This document shows, in pieces, positions 6,670 to 16,573 of a stretch of 64,000 nucleotides of DNA. Origin of the DNA: Ensifer sp. MPMI2T. GTDB taxonomy: Bacteria > Pseudomonadota > Alphaproteobacteria > Rhizobiales > Rhizobiaceae. A program made the position numbers and the translations under genes. The notes under the pieces were generated by a model. The model had not been told where the DNA came from. It saw nothing but the letters and a program-made list of their open reading frames with translations, and did no database searches. The stretch is from the NCBI RefSeq assembly GCF_004827385.1, contig NZ_SRXN01000008.1, positions 124,001-188,000 on the forward strand, in the 5' to 3' direction. Position 1 is the stretch's first letter. Every line of letters starts with the position of its first letter.

Positions 6670-8910
6670 TCAAGCGCCGCCGACCGCGTTTCGTATTCGA
6701 TCTCTGGTAAAGGGCAGATCATAGAGACGCTTGCCGGTGGCGTTTCTGATCGCGTTGGCGACAGCCGCCGCCGCAGGTCCCTGGGCCGCCTCGCCGGTTC
6801 CGAGGAAGGGCTCGCCGGGGCGCTCGATAATATTGACTTCCACACTGTCCGGGACGCTGGCGAAACGAAGGATCGGATAACTCGACCAATCGGTGCTGGT
6901 GATTCTCGTCCTGTCGAATGCAACGGCCTCATAGAGCGTCCAGCTGATCGATTGGAGGATGCCGCCCTCCGTCTGGTTGCGGATGCCGTCCGGGTTGACG
7001 ATTTCGCCGCTGTCGATGGCGGACACGACGCGTGCCACGCGTACGCGGCCGGTTTCCGGCTCGACTTCCGCTTCCATTGCAACCGCCAGATAGGCGGCCA
7101 GATTCTTGTAGCGGGCAAAGGCGAAGCCGCGTCCGCGATTCCTTGGCATTTGCGCCTTGTCCCAGCCGAAGCGCTCCGCAGCCAGTTCGATGACCGCACG
7201 CGCCCGCGGATCCTCCATGTGGCTGAGCCGGAATTCGACCGGATCGGCTTCGGCCATTAATGCCAGCTCGTCGATCGTGCTTTCGATCGCGAAGACATTG
7301 GCATAGCCACCCAGCGCCCGCAGCGCGGAAACCCGCAGCGGCATGTCGGGCAGGAAGTGCCAGAGCACGCGCTTGTTCGGAATCGTGTAGAGCGGATTGG
7401 CGTTTCGGTCGCCGTTACCGGAGGGACTAATTCTGAGCTCGGCCGGCTCCGGCTGGAAAGGTTGCGCCTTGTGGCGCGCTGCGAGCAGCGCCCCGGCCCC
7501 GCCGGGGCGCGTGGAGTGCGTGTTGCTCCAAAGATCATAGGCCCAGCTCGCGATCTTGCCTTGGTCGTCGAGTGTCGCACTGACTTTCATCAGCATCGCA
7601 GGGCCATACGGCTCCCAGCTGTGCTCCTGCTCGCGCATCCACTGAACGCGCACCGGCTTGCCGGGAATTTTGCTGGCGATGAGCGCGGCGTCGGCAGCCG
7701 CGTCGTCGGCACCATTGTGCCCATAACACCCCGACCCTTCCATGTGGATGACATGGACCTTTTCTTCGGGCATCGCCAGCATCTCGGCGATCGCCCCGCG
7801 GTCGGGAAAGACGCCTTGCGTGTGCGACCAGACATCCAATGTCCCATCCGCCTTCATGTGCGCGACGGCGCAGGAAGGTCCGATCGAGCCATGGATCTGA
7901 TAGGGCCGCGTGTAGGTCGCCTCGAACACCTTGCCGTTTGACGACAGCACACCCGCCTCCGCGACGGTGCCTACCTCGCGTTCGAGCCCTTGAAGGACTG
8001 CCGGCAGGGTTGCCTGGTCAGGAAGGGTATCGCGTTCCTGCCATCGCGCTGCCGCCGCCAGAGCCCGCATGGCGCTCACCGCCTGGAACTCTTTCTCGCC
8101 GACGACGGCGAGAAAGTTGCCGTCGCGCACGACCGAAACGACGCCGGGCATCGCCTCAGCCGCGCCTTGATCGAGTTCCGCCAGCGTCGCTGCCGGGCTC
8201 GGCGGACGCACGACGCGCGCATGCAGCATGCCGTCCAGGCGCAGATCCTGCACATAGGCGGCCCGGCCCGTCACCTTCGCGGGGATATCGACGCGCGGGA
8301 GCGCCTTGCCCATCACGCGGAAAGTCCCGGGTTGCTTCAAGGCCGACTGCGGCTGCGCCTCCACGTGCAGCATCTGGCCGGAGACAAGCTCGCCATAGCT
8401 CACGCTTCTCCCATCCTTGGCCAGCACGGATTTGTTTTCGGCCCTGAGCTCAGCCGCCGCTACCCCGAAGCGCTTGGCGGCTTCCGCCAGAAGCAGCGCG
8501 CGCACCTGTGCCGCGGCGTTCCTGATGGCCGTGCCGCTGTTTTGCATCGACTGGCTGCCGGCCGTGAACCCCTCGTTTGGCGTGCGGCCCGTGTCCGCAG
8601 TGACAAACTCGATCTCCTGAGGGTCGACCTCCAGCTCCTCGGCAGCAACCTGCAGAAGGGCGGTGCGGATGCCTTGACCGAGCTCCGCCTTGCCGGTGAA
8701 GACCGTGACGGAATTGTCAGGGTCAACCCGTATCCAGGAATCAAGGAAACGATCGTCGTCCAGGCTGCCGGGTAGGGACGCGGGCGGAGCCGGCGGCGCC
8801 GGCGGCGCTGGCGCTTGGGCAAATGCGCGGCCGAGCGAAAAGCTGACCACGAGTCCGCCGGTGCCGGCGATCACGGTGCGGCGGGTGATTTCCTGCTGGA
8901 GAATACCCAT
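6670..8910 (-). CDS. Molybdopterin-binding (large) subunit of an isoquinoline/aldehyde oxidoreductase-type enzyme
   Basis: A 746-residue xanthine-dehydrogenase-family large subunit of the IorB/aldehyde dehydrogenase type. The N-terminus carries a twin-arginine signal (TRRTVIAGTGGLVVSFSLG), so the folded Mo enzyme is exported to the periplasm. Cofactor-domain segments are seen (IRVDPDNSVTVFTGKAELGQG, GSGCYGHNGADDAAADAAL, ALGGYANVFAIES) and the C-terminal GTGEAAQGPAAAAVANAI. The start codon overlaps the stop of the 2Fe-2S subunit by one base. Enzymes of this layout hydroxylate N-heterocycles or aldehydes and pass electrons through FeS centres to a cytochrome c. The substrate cannot be inferred from context. 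Confidence 0.92.
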   Translation of the reverse strand: MGILQQEITRRTVIAGTGGLVVSFSLGRAFAQAPAPPAPPAPPASLPGSLDDDRFLDSWIRVDPDNSVTVFTGKAELGQGIRTALLQVAAEELEVDPQEIEFVTADTGRTPNEGFTAGSQSMQNSGTAIRNAAAQVRALLLAEAAKRFGVAAAELRAENKSVLAKDGRSVSYGELVSGQMLHVEAQPQSALKQPGTFRVMGKALPRVDIPAKVTGRAAYVQDLRLDGMLHARVVRPPSPAATLAELDQGAAEAMPGVVSVVRDGNFLAVVGEKEFQAVSAMRALAAAARWQERDTLPDQATLPAVLQGLEREVGTVAEAGVLSSNGKVFEATYTRPYQIHGSIGPSCAVAHMKADGTLDVWSHTQGVFPDRGAIAEMLAMPEEKVHVIHMEGSGCYGHNGADDAAADAALIASKIPGKPVRVQWMREQEHSWEPYGPAMLMKVSATLDDQGKIASWAYDLWSNTHSTRPGGAGALLAARHKAQPFQPEPAELRISPSGNGDRNANPLYTIPNKRVLWHFLPDMPLRVSALRALGGYANVFAIESTIDELALMAEADPVEFRLSHMEDPRARAVIELAAERFGWDKAQMPRNRGRGFAFARYKNLAAYLAVAMEAEVEPETGRVRVARVVSAIDSGEIVNPDGIRNQTEGGILQSISWTLYEAVAFDRTRITSTDWSSYPILRFASVPDSVEVNIIERPGEPFLGTGEAAQGPAAAAVANAIRNATGKRLYDLPFTRDRIRNAVGGA

Positions 8911-9410
8911 CAGCCTGCCCTCCCTTTATCAGCTTTGGGCAGCGACGCAGCCTGCATCAATTCGCCCGCCCGCCGGATCGCTGCCAGGATCCGCATATGC
9001 GTGCCGCAACGACAGAGGTTCGTCGCCAGCGCCTCGCGGATCTCCGCATCGCTCGGCCGAGCGTTCCGGCGCAAGAGCGCATGCGCGCTCATCATCATGC
9101 CTGGAATGCAGTAGCCGCATTGCGCCGCCTGCAGCTCGATGAATGCCTGCTGCAACGGTCCCGGCTCCTCGATCGTGCCCAATCCCTCGATGGTGGTGAT
9201 TTCGCGACCTTCCAGCAGCATGACCGGCACCATGCACGAAAGCACCGCCTCGCCATCCACCACCACGGTGCAAGAACCGCACTGGCCGAGTCCGCAGCCG
9301 TATTTGGCCCCGTTCAAGGCGAGGTCGTCGCGAAGGACGTAAAGCAGAGGCGTCGCCGGATCGACGTCGACCTGATGCGGCCTGCCATTGACTGTCAGCG
9401 AAATGCTCAT
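8910..9410 (-). CDS. 2Fe-2S (small) subunit of the Mo oxidoreductase
   Basis: A 166-residue two-domain ferredoxin-type subunit. Residues 1-75 form the plant-type 2Fe-2S domain (YGCGLGQCGSC, later LSCMVP); the second domain has CGYCIPGM and NLCRCGTH, the usual C-X2-C...C-X-C ligands. It lacks a signal peptide, as is usual when the partner carries the Tat signal and the complex is exported as a unit. Two ATGs overlap the upstream stop; the second (9410) has better spacing from AGGAGGG. It is co-transcribed with the large subunit and the cytochrome. Confidence 0.92.
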   Translation of the reverse strand: MSISLTVNGRPHQVDVDPATPLLYVLRDDLALNGAKYGCGLGQCGSCTVVVDGEAVLSCMVPVMLLEGREITTIEGLGTIEEPGPLQQAFIELQAAQCGYCIPGMMMSAHALLRRNARPSDAEIREALATNLCRCGTHMRILAAIRRAGELMQAASLPKADKGRAG

Positions 9411-10798
9411 CATCCCTCCTCGGCACCGACATTGTGCGGCGCCCTTTCGATGCCGTCCGACGGCCGGATGGTGACCTGGTGCGCGCCGGAACGGGTATTG
9501 GCGACCAGCTCCACGAGCCCGGCCCAAGGCTGCTCCTCGGAGAACCGCTCGCGCATATAGGCCAGAACGTCGGCCACCTGCTGGTCGCTGAGCAGATGCC
9601 GGAAGGGCGGCATCACCGCGCTCGCCTCGCCGTCGGCCGGCGGAAGGCCGAACAACACGACGTTGACTATATTTTGCGGGTTCGGCGCGTTGACGGCGGT
9701 GCTCAGATTGAAGTTCAGGCCGCCGAAGGGCTGGCGCCGCTGGCCTTCGTGACAGCTGGCGCAGGCGGCAAGGTAGATAGCTTCGCCGGGGCTGCCGCCG
9801 GAAGCGCTCACAGGAGAACTCTGGCTATCGCCCGCCTGTTCCCGGTAGTCTCCTTCGAACGTCTCGCGCAATTCCGCCGCTCTTTGCCCGCGTTCTGGCG
9901 TGGGATCGCCCATGATCGACGTGACATAGGTGGCGATCGCCATGATGTCGCTATCCGGAAGGCCGGAGAGATTGCCAGTGACCTCGGCCATCGGCCCACG
10001 CGACACGCCGTGGAATTCGTGCCAGCCGTTGCGAAGGTAAAAAGCAAGGCTTTGCTCGTCCCATGGTATCGGCGCCTTCGAATCCTTGTTGATGGCGTAA
10101 GCCTGCCAGCCCTCTGCCTCGCCGCCGCTAAAGTACTGGTCGCGATCTTCGGCGCCGAAGGCGTTTCGGGGAGTGTGGCAGGCGCCGCAGTGTCCGAGAC
10201 CCTCGACAAGATAGCGCCCGCGCGTCCATGCCTCGCTCTGGCTGGTATCCGGTTCTAGCTCACCCCTGTCGAAGAAGGCGAGCTTCCAGGCGGCAAGCAG
10301 GGGCCGATACTCGAGAGGAAACTGAAGATCGTTCTGAGGCGCTTCGGCCTTTACCGCGGGGCGCGTCATCAGGAAGGCATAGAGGGCGCGATTGTCCTCT
10401 GCCGAGACCCGCGTGAAATGGTCGTAGGGGAATGCCGGATAGAGATGGCGGCCCGCCCGATCGACGCCTTCGTTCATGGCGCGCTGGAACGCCTCTTCGC
10501 TCCAGCCGCCGATGCCGGTCTCACGATCGGGCGTAATGTTGGTGGAGTAAATCGTCCCGAATGGCGTCGGCACGGCAAGGCCGCCTGAAAATGCGGGCTT
10601 GCCGGGCACGGTGTGGCAGGCGATGCAATTGCCAAGCGCCGCCAGTTGCGCTCCCTTCGCCACGAGTTCCGGAGCAAACGTCGCCTCTGCCGCCGCGGCG
10701 TCCTCGGGAATTTCGGAGCGCCACGCCAGAAAAAAGAACGCCCCTGCGGCCAGAACTATGGCCGCCACGCAAACGATCACCACCCGCAAGGCCCACAT
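9410..10798 (-). CDS. Membrane-anchored triheme cytochrome c
   Basis: A 462-residue cytochrome with an N-terminal membrane segment (residues about 4-26) and three CxxCH heme sites: CIACH at 58-62, CGACH near 207 and CASCH near 349. This is the alcohol/aldehyde dehydrogenase cytochrome subunit layout. It would accept electrons from the periplasmic Mo enzyme encoded just downstream and pass them to the respiratory chain. It is the first gene of the operon, with GGAGATCTGCG before the ATG. Its stop overlaps the start region of the 2Fe-2S subunit. Confidence 0.92.
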   Translation of the reverse strand: MWALRVVIVCVAAIVLAAGAFFFLAWRSEIPEDAAAAEATFAPELVAKGAQLAALGNCIACHTVPGKPAFSGGLAVPTPFGTIYSTNITPDRETGIGGWSEEAFQRAMNEGVDRAGRHLYPAFPYDHFTRVSAEDNRALYAFLMTRPAVKAEAPQNDLQFPLEYRPLLAAWKLAFFDRGELEPDTSQSEAWTRGRYLVEGLGHCGACHTPRNAFGAEDRDQYFSGGEAEGWQAYAINKDSKAPIPWDEQSLAFYLRNGWHEFHGVSRGPMAEVTGNLSGLPDSDIMAIATYVTSIMGDPTPERGQRAAELRETFEGDYREQAGDSQSSPVSASGGSPGEAIYLAACASCHEGQRRQPFGGLNFNLSTAVNAPNPQNIVNVVLFGLPPADGEASAVMPPFRHLLSDQQVADVLAYMRERFSEEQPWAGLVELVANTRSGAHQVTIRPSDGIERAPHNVGAEEG

Positions 10799-11100
10799 CG
10801 CAGATCTCCGCCGACCGTGGGAAACGCCGCACTTGCCGATGGGTTCCCCGAGGATGAAATGACGTCTGCGTGAACTCTGGAGCGAGCGTTCTTGGATTCT
10901 GGTCTCAGGCTAGGGCGAGAAACGATGTTGGGGAAGATTAACGAAGTTGGAGCGCGTCATCTGTCCTGGCCTCATAGCGGCTCGGCCTAGCAGAGCAATT
11001 TTGTGATTGTTCCCAACCGAGCGCGCGAAGATTCAGTGGAGGGGCGCCTGGACGCCCCCCCACCTGCCAATTACGATCGCCTTCCTGCTCGGACGGCACC
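10799..11100. other. Promoter region of the Mo-hydroxylase operon
   Basis: No gene is supported here. The region must hold the promoter for the cytochrome/Mo-hydroxylase operon and the 3' end of the DUF1127 transcript. I see no clear operator or terminator. Confidence 0.4.
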
Positions 11101-11337
11101 TCAAAGCCGAAGATCCCAAAGGGAAAATTTAGCTTCCAGGAGCCCAGGCTCACCGTCCGGAAGGCCGATATCGCGGCGCATGCGATCCGACAGATGGGAA
11201 ACCTGGTTCGTCGTCTGACGATGTCTCCAGGCAGTCAGGATCAGTGCACGCGCGGTCTTCCAGACGCCGAACTTCCGGCACAGGTCATCGATCGTTGCGG
11301 CAAGGGTATCAACAACTAAAAATTGTGCTTCACGCAT
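11101..11337 (-). CDS. DUF1127-type small protein
   Basis: A 78-residue protein ending in the DUF1127 (YjiS-like) signature HLSDRMRRDIGLPDGEP. Small DUF1127 proteins are numerous in Rhizobiaceae, and some are linked to RNA turnover, phosphate or phage-type regulation; the role of this one is unknown. The ATG at 11337 is preferred over an upstream TTG at 11361. It stands alone between two larger operons. Confidence 0.75.
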   Translation of the reverse strand: MREAQFLVVDTLAATIDDLCRKFGVWKTARALILTAWRHRQTTNQVSHLSDRMRRDIGLPDGEPGLLEAKFSLWDLRL

Positions 11338-11830
11338 GATTTTTCCGTCCCGGCACGACAACGCGGCCAGGTCCTCTCGAAGGTCAAATAGACGTGCGGA
11401 TGCGGATGCGGAAATGCGAACAATCGCTCCGTCAGCCGGTCACGTCAGATCAAATGGGAAAGCGCCAATCGGCAGAAATCCGGGGCTTAGAGACCCTGGA
11501 AGCAAAATCGGCTCGCGCAAGATGTGCGATACATCATAGTGCTGTCAGCCGTCCCGCCAGGGAGGCGCACAATCACGAGAACAGGATTCATTTCACGCCT
11601 CCTCTGTTTTGAATTGCGAGTAGAGTGACCATACACGAGACCGGCCGATCTGCAAAGTCACAATTTCGGATTGCAGAAATCACGTCGGATTCGTTGCGAG
11701 AATGCAACACTTTTTCTCCTACGCCGCGCGTGCCGGCGGCCTGATCTCCCGGCTCCGGCGCGATATCGTCCGCGAGTGGTCGACCGCTCAGCGCCTTCTC
11801 ATTGCCGAAGCGCTGTCCTCCGCGGAGAAA
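11338..11830. other. Intergenic region
   Basis: Holds the upstream region of the DUF1127 gene and the 3' flank of the aldo/keto reductase gene. A 63-codon plus-strand frame (11702-11893, MQHFFSYAARAGG...) overlaps the end of the reductase gene antisense; it has only GAGA before the ATG and is not supported. No repeat or terminator was recognised. Confidence 0.4.
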
Positions 11831-12847
11831 TCATCCGTTATCAGCATCGTTCGTAAGAAGCGCATTGATTTCCGCAATTGTCGCTTCCGGTAACGGCCCC
11901 CTCTCCAGCGCCGTCAGATTTTCAAGCACCTGCGCCTCCGTTTTGAAGCCGGGTATCGGAAAGGTGCTGGGCGAACGGGCAAGGATCCAGCCGAGCGCAC
12001 CTTGCGCCAGCGTCCTGCCTCCGCTCGCTAGCAATTCCCGCACCCGGGCGAGGCGGAGGAGATGGTCGGTACGCGGCCGGCCGTCCTCGAAGAACCGCAC
12101 CCAGCTATGGCCGGCGGCGCGCACGTCGCTTGGCGGCAACTGCGTTTGCGGACCAAACTTGCCGGTCAGGAACCCCATTGCGAGCGGCGATCGATTGAGG
12201 CTGGCGAGATTATTGTCCTCGCACATCGCCAGCATGGCCGGCCCATCCGTGAAGACGTTCAGTTCCTGCTGAACCGCGACGAAATGCGGGAATTTCACCA
12301 TGCGCTTCGCCGCGGCGGCGTTGTCCGTGCTCCAGCCCCAGAAGCGGATGGCACCTTTTTCCGCCAGCTTTTCAAGCATCTCGCCGGCCGCATCCGCCTG
12401 ATCGTCCGGAAGCTCGCCGACATGGACTTGATAGAGATCGATATAGTCGGTCGCCAACCGCGCAAGCGAAGCCGCGCAGGCCCGTTCGATGTAGGCGGGG
12501 CTGACATCGGTGCTGACGAGTGCGCGCACGGCGCGATCATAGGTGTATCCGAACTTGGTCGCGATGATTGCGCTAGCCCGTCGCCTGCGGAGCGCTCGGC
12601 CGATCACCTCCTCGCTGTGCCCGGTTCCATAGGCATCGGCCGTATCGATCAGCGACGCGCCCATCTCAAGCCCGAGATGAATGGCGCGAATCGACTGCTC
12701 GTCGTCAATCTCGCCCCAGCCGTCCGGCTTGCCGCCGAGGGTGAAATGGCCTCCGATCGCCCAACAGCCCAACCCGATGGGTGCGGCCGACAGGCCGGAG
12801 CGGCCCAATGGCCTGCGGCTGACGGCAGAGATATCGCTGGCAAGCAT
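11831..12847 (-). CDS. Aldo/keto reductase
   Basis: A 338-residue NADP-dependent aldo/keto reductase. The catalytic tetrad region is visible: DTADAYGTGHSEE (Asp, Tyr), IIATKFGYT (Lys) and a YQVHVGEL strand in place of the usual Y-x-x-H-x. The C-terminus has the NADP-binding segment PIPGFKTEAQVLEN. It reduces carbonyls of sugars or aldehydes; the substrate is unknown. The ATG at 12847 follows AAAGGAAATGCC. It stands alone on the minus strand, downstream of the FAD/NAD(P) protein gene. Confidence 0.9.
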   Translation of the reverse strand: MLASDISAVSRRPLGRSGLSAAPIGLGCWAIGGHFTLGGKPDGWGEIDDEQSIRAIHLGLEMGASLIDTADAYGTGHSEEVIGRALRRRRASAIIATKFGYTYDRAVRALVSTDVSPAYIERACAASLARLATDYIDLYQVHVGELPDDQADAAGEMLEKLAEKGAIRFWGWSTDNAAAAKRMVKFPHFVAVQQELNVFTDGPAMLAMCEDNNLASLNRSPLAMGFLTGKFGPQTQLPPSDVRAAGHSWVRFFEDGRPRTDHLLRLARVRELLASGGRTLAQGALGWILARSPSTFPIPGFKTEAQVLENLTALERGPLPEATIAEINALLTNDADNG

Positions 12848-13035
12848 GGCATTTCCTTTCCAGTCATGGAGCAATGCTGGCGACTATGCCACTGGTCGCG
12901 CGGCGATCAGAAGCTTCGATTCCGCAGGAGGTTTTTCAGCACTGAAAAACTGGCTTCGCAACGCGGCCGAGGCGATCACTCGGCGCGGCGGCTCGAGCAA
13001 CTGGGAATACCGCGGCGCGGAATCGCCGGTTCGAT

Positions 13036-14442
13036 CTATCCCGCTTTCAGCGCCAGACGTTTGCCGGTCGCGATCAGGCGTGCCGCCGCATAGGTCTGGG
13101 TGACGATCTCCGGAACGAGGTCGATGTCGGGGAGGCTACCCACGCCGAGCGGCCCGATCGCAAAGAGGTTCGGTGTGCGGCCGCCGCTGCCGAGCACCTC
13201 TCCGGTGGGGCTGACGGCAATTCCGAGTTCGAGCTCGTCCGGCATGGCCAATCCGCCGGCAAAAAGGCTCTGAAACAGCGGGGCCTGCAGGTCCGGCGCA
13301 GAGCACCGGCAGTCGATCACCTGGTCCGCCCGCAGCACTTCCTCCGCCGGCTGGCCGGACCAGCGGACTATCAGTCCTTCCGGCACGCGTCGCCCGGCCC
13401 ATCCGCGGCGAAGCACAGTCCGCCCTTCGGCAAGCTCCTGCTGGAGACGAGCATGCACGGCCGCCGGCAGGCGGTTTCTATGGCTGTCGTAAATGGCGCG
13501 CAGATGCCTGTTGAACTGGCGCTTCTCCCGCGCAGGAAGTGCCTGCCAGAGCGAACGGGCGCGCCGGCGAAGTCCGTTCATCGCCGATTGCCAGCTCTGC
13601 CCCTTGGCCTCGGCATCGGTGCAGGCCTTGCGGACAAACCGAACGATCTCTCGGAGGGACGACGGCATCGGATCGACCGGGAAGCTCGGCGCGGCCGACA
13701 GGCGCGTATGCGTCTGCGGCAGGAAACCATGTCGCGAGAGCAGCGTGACCGTGCCTGCGTATCCCCCGTCGCGCATCTGGAACAACTGGTCCACGACGCG
13801 AATGCCGCTGCCGAGCAGAACCGCGTGGCGCGGATCGACGAGCCGGCGGGCTCTTACCACTGGCCGCTCGTCATCGGGAACCTCGACGTTGCGCGCCCTC
13901 ACGCCGAAGCCCGTCGCGAGCACGACGACATCGCTCTCGTCGGTTCCGCCCTCGTGAACGAGCGTGAAGCGGCCTGTCGCAAGCTTGCGCAGGGCGCGGA
14001 CCGGCTCGTGGGAAAACTTCACGGTGATATCGGACCTGCGCGCAAGAGCCTCGGAAAAGCGCTGATGGACATAGTCGCTGAAAATGCCCTTGGGCACGAA
14101 AATCTGCTGGAAGCCGGGGATCGCCGCCGGCACCGCCGCACGGAATTCGCCGTTGGTGCAAAGCCAAGCGTTGAAGTCGTCCGGCTGCCCGGCAGCAACC
14201 GACAGATCACGCACACGGCTGTTGAGGATCTCCATGCTCTGCGCCGAAGACAGGGCCTGGCCACCGCTGATCGACGGGTGGGGATCGTACATGGTCAAAT
14301 GGAAGGAGACCCGGATCGATTTCATAAGGGCGATCGCCATCATGATGCCCGAAAACCCACGCCCGATGATAGCAATCTCGGGCCTCGACGACAGGTCGGC
14401 CGCCTCGGACGGCTTCGCTGCAAACAATCCGTGCACAGTCAT
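13036..14442 (-). CDS. FAD/NAD(P)-binding oxidoreductase
   Basis: A 468-residue protein of the FAD-NAD(P)-binding family. It begins with an FAD Rossmann motif (EIAIIGRGFSGIMMAIAL, residues about 22-39), has a second motif in VVVLATGFGVRARN, and ends with TPNLFAIGPLGVGSLPDID typical of flavin-dependent oxidoreductases. The ATG at 14442 follows AAAGGAG. Its divergent neighbour is sfnB, a sulfur-acquisition oxidoreductase gene, so a role in sulfur metabolism is possible but only an inference from position. Confidence 0.8.
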   Translation of the reverse strand: MTVHGLFAAKPSEAADLSSRPEIAIIGRGFSGIMMAIALMKSIRVSFHLTMYDPHPSISGGQALSSAQSMEILNSRVRDLSVAAGQPDDFNAWLCTNGEFRAAVPAAIPGFQQIFVPKGIFSDYVHQRFSEALARRSDITVKFSHEPVRALRKLATGRFTLVHEGGTDESDVVVLATGFGVRARNVEVPDDERPVVRARRLVDPRHAVLLGSGIRVVDQLFQMRDGGYAGTVTLLSRHGFLPQTHTRLSAAPSFPVDPMPSSLREIVRFVRKACTDAEAKGQSWQSAMNGLRRRARSLWQALPAREKRQFNRHLRAIYDSHRNRLPAAVHARLQQELAEGRTVLRRGWAGRRVPEGLIVRWSGQPAEEVLRADQVIDCRCSAPDLQAPLFQSLFAGGLAMPDELELGIAVSPTGEVLGSGGRTPNLFAIGPLGVGSLPDIDLVPEIVTQTYAAARLIATGKRLALKAG

Positions 14443-15101
14443 GTGAGCTCCTTTGCGCCCCGGCCGCAGCCGGACCAGTCATGGGCAACCCCTACGCAGG
14501 ACCTTGAGACACACAAATAGCTGCCGTTTGAATTTTCAGGGATGTTTGGACTAGATGCCGCACGCCTGCCAGGAAATCTCCGCTCCTTTTTGCCGGGCCT
14601 GGCACTTTGGCTCTTGGCCATCGTTATACGGCATAGTCTATCAAGTTAGTATTTTATGACAAAGGGGCCGATCATCAAGCATTTTTGTCAGCCACTTCTC
14701 TCAGGCGGCTACCGCCGGGAGAGAGCGGCGCCCTCTTTCCGATTGAAATCAAAACACGATTTCCCCTCGTCATCGGTGCGCCAAACAAGGGCAGCCGCCG
14801 TGGGAAGATAGGTCTCCTTTCTCGCAACGGGCCGATATTTGGCGGATGAAAGAATACGGTCCATGCTTCATACTATGAAAAAGGAGCGATGCGCGCGAAG
14901 CAAAGAAAGTTCAATGTCTACAAATTCTATAGAACTTCTTACCAAGGTGTAAGGTGATCGTTCAGTGATACCGGCCGATGTCGGGAGAACCTCGCGGAAA
15001 GTGAGACACGGCTTCCGCCCGCAGCGAAATTCTTGGAATCGGTCGCGATGGTCCTGGATTGATGCGATCCAGGACCTATTTGCGAGCCACGGAGGATCGA
15101 T
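14443..15101. other. Divergent promoter region between FAD protein and sfnB
   Basis: A 659-bp AT-richer intergenic stretch that must hold promoters in both directions. A 22-codon reading frame at 14889-14957 is preceded by AAGGAG and could be a leader peptide ahead of sfnB, though the spacing to the ATG is short. A long antisense frame (14868-15536, minus) overlaps sfnB and looks like a shadow. Confidence 0.4.
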
Positions 15102-16319
15102 ATGGGAACCATCTCGCAATTTGCCGAGAAGACGAGGCCGCCGGCGCAGCGCATCGAAAGCGAGGAGGAAGCCTTGTCGGTTGCAACAGCGCTGGCAAGC
15201 CGGTTTGCGGAACGTGCCAGCGAACGCGACCTGGAGCGCGTTCTTCCCCATGAGGAAGTCGATCAGCTTGCGCAATCCGGCCTGCTGGCGATCAGTGTTC
15301 CATCCGACTATGACGGGATCGATGTTTCGAACGCCGTGCTTGCCGAGGTTGCAGCGATCCTTTCCGAGGCCGACAGTTCGATCGGCCAGATTCCCCAGAA
15401 CCATTTTTATGTCCTGGAGGCCCTCCGTCATGATGGGACGGAGGAGCAAAAGAAGTTCTTTTTCGGCCGTGCGCTCGCCGGCGACCGGTTCGCCAATACG
15501 CTTGCCGAAATCGGCACGAATTCCGTCGGCCATCACGACACGCGCCTTAGCGAAGATGGTGCCGGTTACCGCATAAACGGCCGCAAATATTATTCAACCG
15601 GTGTTCTCTTTGCCGATTGGATCGCCATTTTCGCGCTCGATCCCGCCGACCAGCTCACCATGTCCTTCGTCCCGCGCGGCGCCGACGGTGTCGAGATCAT
15701 CGACGACTGGGACAGTTTCGGGCAGCGCGTCACCGGCAGCGGCACGACCGTTTTCCAGAACGTCTATGTAAACGCCGAATCCGTCGTCAGGCACCATCGC
15801 GGCTTCGCACGACCCGGCACCATCGGTGCCGTCGGCCAGATCATCCATGCCGGCGTTGACCTCGGCATCGCACGCGCCGCCTTCCGAGAAACCGTCAATT
15901 TCGTCCGCAACAAGGCCCAGCCCTGGATCGACAGCGGCGTCGAGAAGGCGTCAGAGGATCCTCTGACGATCGCCCGGATCGGCGAGATCGCCATCCGCCT
16001 GGAAGCGGCCGCGGCGGTGGTCGAACATGCAGGAAAAAAAGTCGACGTCGCCCAAATCGATCCGACCGAGCAACACGCAACCGAAGCGAGCCTCGCCGTC
16101 GCCACCGCCCAGGTCCTGACGACCGAGGTGGCGCTTGAGGCCAGCAACACGCTCTTCGAGCTTGCCGGCACCGCCTCGACGAAGGTCGCGCTCAATCTCG
16201 ACCGCTATTGGCGCAATGCGCGCACCCACACGCTGCACGATCCGGTGCGCTGGAAATACCACGTCGTCGGCAACTACCACCTCAACAACGTCAAGCCGCC
16301 GCGAAATGGCTCGCTTTAA
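15102..16319 (+). CDS. sfnB: SfnB-family acyl-CoA-dehydrogenase-like sulfur acquisition oxidoreductase
   Basis: A 405-residue flavoprotein of the acyl-CoA dehydrogenase fold, SfnB/DszC branch. Recognisable segments: VPSDYDGIDVSNAVLAEVAA and IGQIPQNHFYVLEAL in the N-terminal helical domain, RINGRKYYSTGVLFADWI in the beta domain, and RYWRNARTHTLHDPVRWKYH near the C-terminus, which is diagnostic for this group. Such enzymes take part in using organosulfur compounds such as sulfones under sulfate limitation, working with reduced flavin. GGAGG precedes the ATG. No sulfonate transporter is adjacent in this window. Confidence 0.88.
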   Translation: MGTISQFAEKTRPPAQRIESEEEALSVATALASRFAERASERDLERVLPHEEVDQLAQSGLLAISVPSDYDGIDVSNAVLAEVAAILSEADSSIGQIPQNHFYVLEALRHDGTEEQKKFFFGRALAGDRFANTLAEIGTNSVGHHDTRLSEDGAGYRINGRKYYSTGVLFADWIAIFALDPADQLTMSFVPRGADGVEIIDDWDSFGQRVTGSGTTVFQNVYVNAESVVRHHRGFARPGTIGAVGQIIHAGVDLGIARAAFRETVNFVRNKAQPWIDSGVEKASEDPLTIARIGEIAIRLEAAAAVVEHAGKKVDVAQIDPTEQHATEASLAVATAQVLTTEVALEASNTLFELAGTASTKVALNLDRYWRNARTHTLHDPVRWKYHVVGNYHLNNVKPPRNGSL

Positions 16320-16390
16320 CTGAATTTCGCTCTGTGGGGGGCCAGCCTTCAGCGGTGAGTTTCCCTTCTCGAGCCCTTCCCGTGAGTCAC

Positions 16391-16549
16391 CCCTCCCCAA
16401 CCCCTCCCCACAAGGGGGAGGGGCCGCCTCGGCCGCACCGTCTCCAGCCCATCTCCGTCTCCGCGCAAAGCTCAGACGTTGCGAGGACGCGATGGCATCG
16501 CGGCTGGCGCCAAAGCCTCTCCCCCTTGTGGGGAGGGGTTGGGAAGGGG
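16391..16549. repeat. Long inverted repeat (about 30-bp arms)
   Basis: The left arm at 16391-16420 and right arm at 16520-16549 are nearly exact reverse complements, with 25 consecutive matching bases beginning CTCCCCCTTGTGGGGAGGGG. About 100 bp separate the arms. This G/C-run palindrome lies between convergent sfnB and the Rrf2 gene. It resembles the mobile palindromic repeats known from rhizobial intergenic DNA and could also end transcription. Confidence 0.85.
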
Positions 16550-16573
16550 ATTTCGAAGCAAGTGCAGGCGCAG

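Noticed and set aside
11702..11893. 63-codon frame overlapping the end of the aldo/keto reductase gene
   Set aside because: Weak translation start and antisense overlap with a conserved gene; no recognisable family.
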